A DNA stretch of 64,000 nucleotides, taken from Trichomonas vaginalis G3. Taxonomy: Eukaryota > Parabasalia > Trichomonadida > Trichomonadidae. The notes under the pieces were generated by a model that saw only the letters and a list, made by a program, of their open reading frames with translations, did not search any database and was not told the origin of the DNA. Location of the stretch: positions 9,268,082 to 9,332,081 of the forward strand of contig NC_067207.1 in assembly GCF_026262505.1 (NCBI RefSeq), written 5' to 3'. Shown in pieces: positions 63,079 through 64,000 of this stretch (positions within the stretch are counted from its first letter, which is position 1; the number at the start of each line of letters is the position of its first letter). Position numbers and translations under genes: made by a program.

Positions 63079-64000
63079 TTAAACCTTGATAGGTAAATCA
63101 TACTTAAGCATATCAGTATAATGATGCCCCTTGAAACCTTTCTTGCAGTATTCTCTGTGTTCAGCTTCCTGACCACAAATAATAGCTGTCTGGCACAAAG
63201 TTCTTGCGATTGCGTGGCATTTCATCATTCCTACTCTGCAAGGAACTTTGTAGTTACTTGTCAACTCGTTTGCCTCGACCATTGCGACGATATCCTGGTT
63301 TGGAACGACGTTTATCCATGTGTACTGTATGTTCTTGAACTTCTTCAGTTCGTAGAAAGACTGCATACTTCTAACATTTGGTCCTGACACAGAGACAGCC
63401 TGATAACCTGTTTTCATTGACAAAATCTTTGCGATGCCTCCTCCGAGTGAATGTCCAATGATAAGAACATCCTCGTCATCAGCGATTGTCTGGTTGTTTA
63501 TGTAGTCCAACATTGTCGTCATGTAATTGTCGGTCAATGAAAACTGTCTGAAAATTTGTCTCGGCATTGTCATCATCCATTGCAAGATTACACGTCCTGT
63601 ATCTCCGAATGTCTTCATGAGAGGAATGACTGGCATGATGAAGTCGTTGATGACGGAGGCGCACCATTGTTCTACATCAACTAAAACGTCATTTAATGTA
63701 AATGTGCCTCTGACAGAGAAAACAACAAGTTTTCCTTGCTGTGTGTAGATCCTGAAGTGATTCATTGAGCAGTTGTAGGTCTCATTGACAAAGGTGCCAA
63801 TGAATTCAACACTGTTGGTCCAGTTCTGGCCGAAAAACTCTTGCATAAGATAATCCAACTTATTATAAGTGTTGTTTGTGAAATAGTAAGCGGAATTGGC
63901 AAGAGCAATGGCCTGTAGACCGGATAAACCTTTGGCATTGGCATAACAAATTGGACTCCGAGTCACTCTGAATCCTTCATTTGGAACTGTGCTGTTGAGA
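63079..64000 (-). CDS. Lipase class 3 family protein, C-terminal part (partial)
   Basis: The frame stays open to the window edge, so the N-terminus is missing; the visible part begins LNSTVPNEGFRVTRSPICYA. It contains the lipase core: LVVFSVRGTFTLNDVLVDVE (oxyanion region), the nucleophile elbow IIGHSLGGGIAKIL with the catalytic Ser, NVVPNQDIVAMVE with a likely catalytic Asp, and GHHYTDMLKYDLP with a likely His. Many cysteines and several N-x-S/T sites (NNTYN, NETYN) suggest a secreted or surface-exposed enzyme that cleaves acylglycerols or phospholipids, which fits parasite lipid scavenging. No lesions are seen in the visible part. Confidence 0.8.
   Translation of the reverse strand, partial: LNSTVPNEGFRVTRSPICYANAKGLSGLQAIALANSAYYFTNNTYNKLDYLMQEFFGQNWTNSVEFIGTFVNETYNCSMNHFRIYTQQGKLVVFSVRGTFTLNDVLVDVEQWCASVINDFIMPVIPLMKTFGDTGRVILQWMMTMPRQIFRQFSLTDNYMTTMLDYINNQTIADDEDVLIIGHSLGGGIAKILSMKTGYQAVSVSGPNVRSMQSFYELKKFKNIQYTWINVVPNQDIVAMVEANELTSNYKVPCRVGMMKCHAIARTLCQTAIICGQEAEHREYCKKGFKGHHYTDMLKYDLPIKV

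Overview
The window looks like nuclear DNA of a trichomonad, most likely Trichomonas vaginalis or a close relative. The evidence is AT-rich sequence, intron-free genes, Inr-like TCA-Y-W-rich motifs a few bases upstream of several start codons, ankyrin genes with the trichomonad-type helical N-terminus, an iron-sulfur flavoprotein with a hydrogenosome-type presequence (ML...RF), and two Polinton/Maverick elements. No species-level comparison could be run.

Layout. 1-10,722 is the right-hand part of a first Polinton (copy 1); its left end lies outside the window. 11.0-28.6 kb is a host block: a RAD23-like ubiquitin-receptor gene, two broken ankyrin-repeat genes, BTB-like/coiled-coil genes, a BTB-like plus F5/8C (discoidin) protein, small coiled-coil proteins and a glycine-rich protein. 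28.6-33.5 kb is gene-poor and holds a MITE-like hairpin element and a gene for a DDE transposase of Kolobok/Mutator-like aspect. 33,505-52,902 is a second Polinton (copy 2) complete at both ends: 501-bp terminal inverted repeats, AG...CT termini and a 6-bp target duplication (CTGAAC). 53.5-64.0 kb is host DNA again: an armadillo-like protein, two TTAA-bounded MITEs, a coiled-coil protein, a decayed ankyrin gene threaded with a 37-bp minisatellite, a helical-repeat protein with a tail anchor, the iron-sulfur flavoprotein with one in-frame stop, and the C-terminal part of a class 3 lipase that runs off the window.

In copy 2 the left half reads rightward and carries virion-type genes: two small amphipathic proteins, a capsid-like protein, a packaging ATPase and a phage-tail-fibre-like protein. 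The right half reads leftward and carries replication/integration genes: primase-helicase, integrase and protein-primed DNA polymerase. Copy 1 shows the same order from the gene before the fibre onward, but lacks the primase-helicase and has an extra duplicated-domain gene at its right end. Both copies are treated as fossils: copy 2 has intact ends and about a dozen breaks in its genes; copy 1 is more worn, with roughly fifteen breaks in the visible part. The near-identity of the two 501-bp arms and of the two copies in shared stretches points to recent activity.

The most interesting signals are the exchange of the middle module of the fibre protein between the two copies (one with Asp-box-like repeats), a primase-helicase cassette present in one copy only and bracketed by oppositely oriented tandem arrays, an HNH-like zinc domain inside the polymerase, GC-rich micro-palindromes inserted in element genes, a right terminus that looks overwritten by the left one, and the ankyrin-minisatellite compound array at 57.5-59.3 kb.
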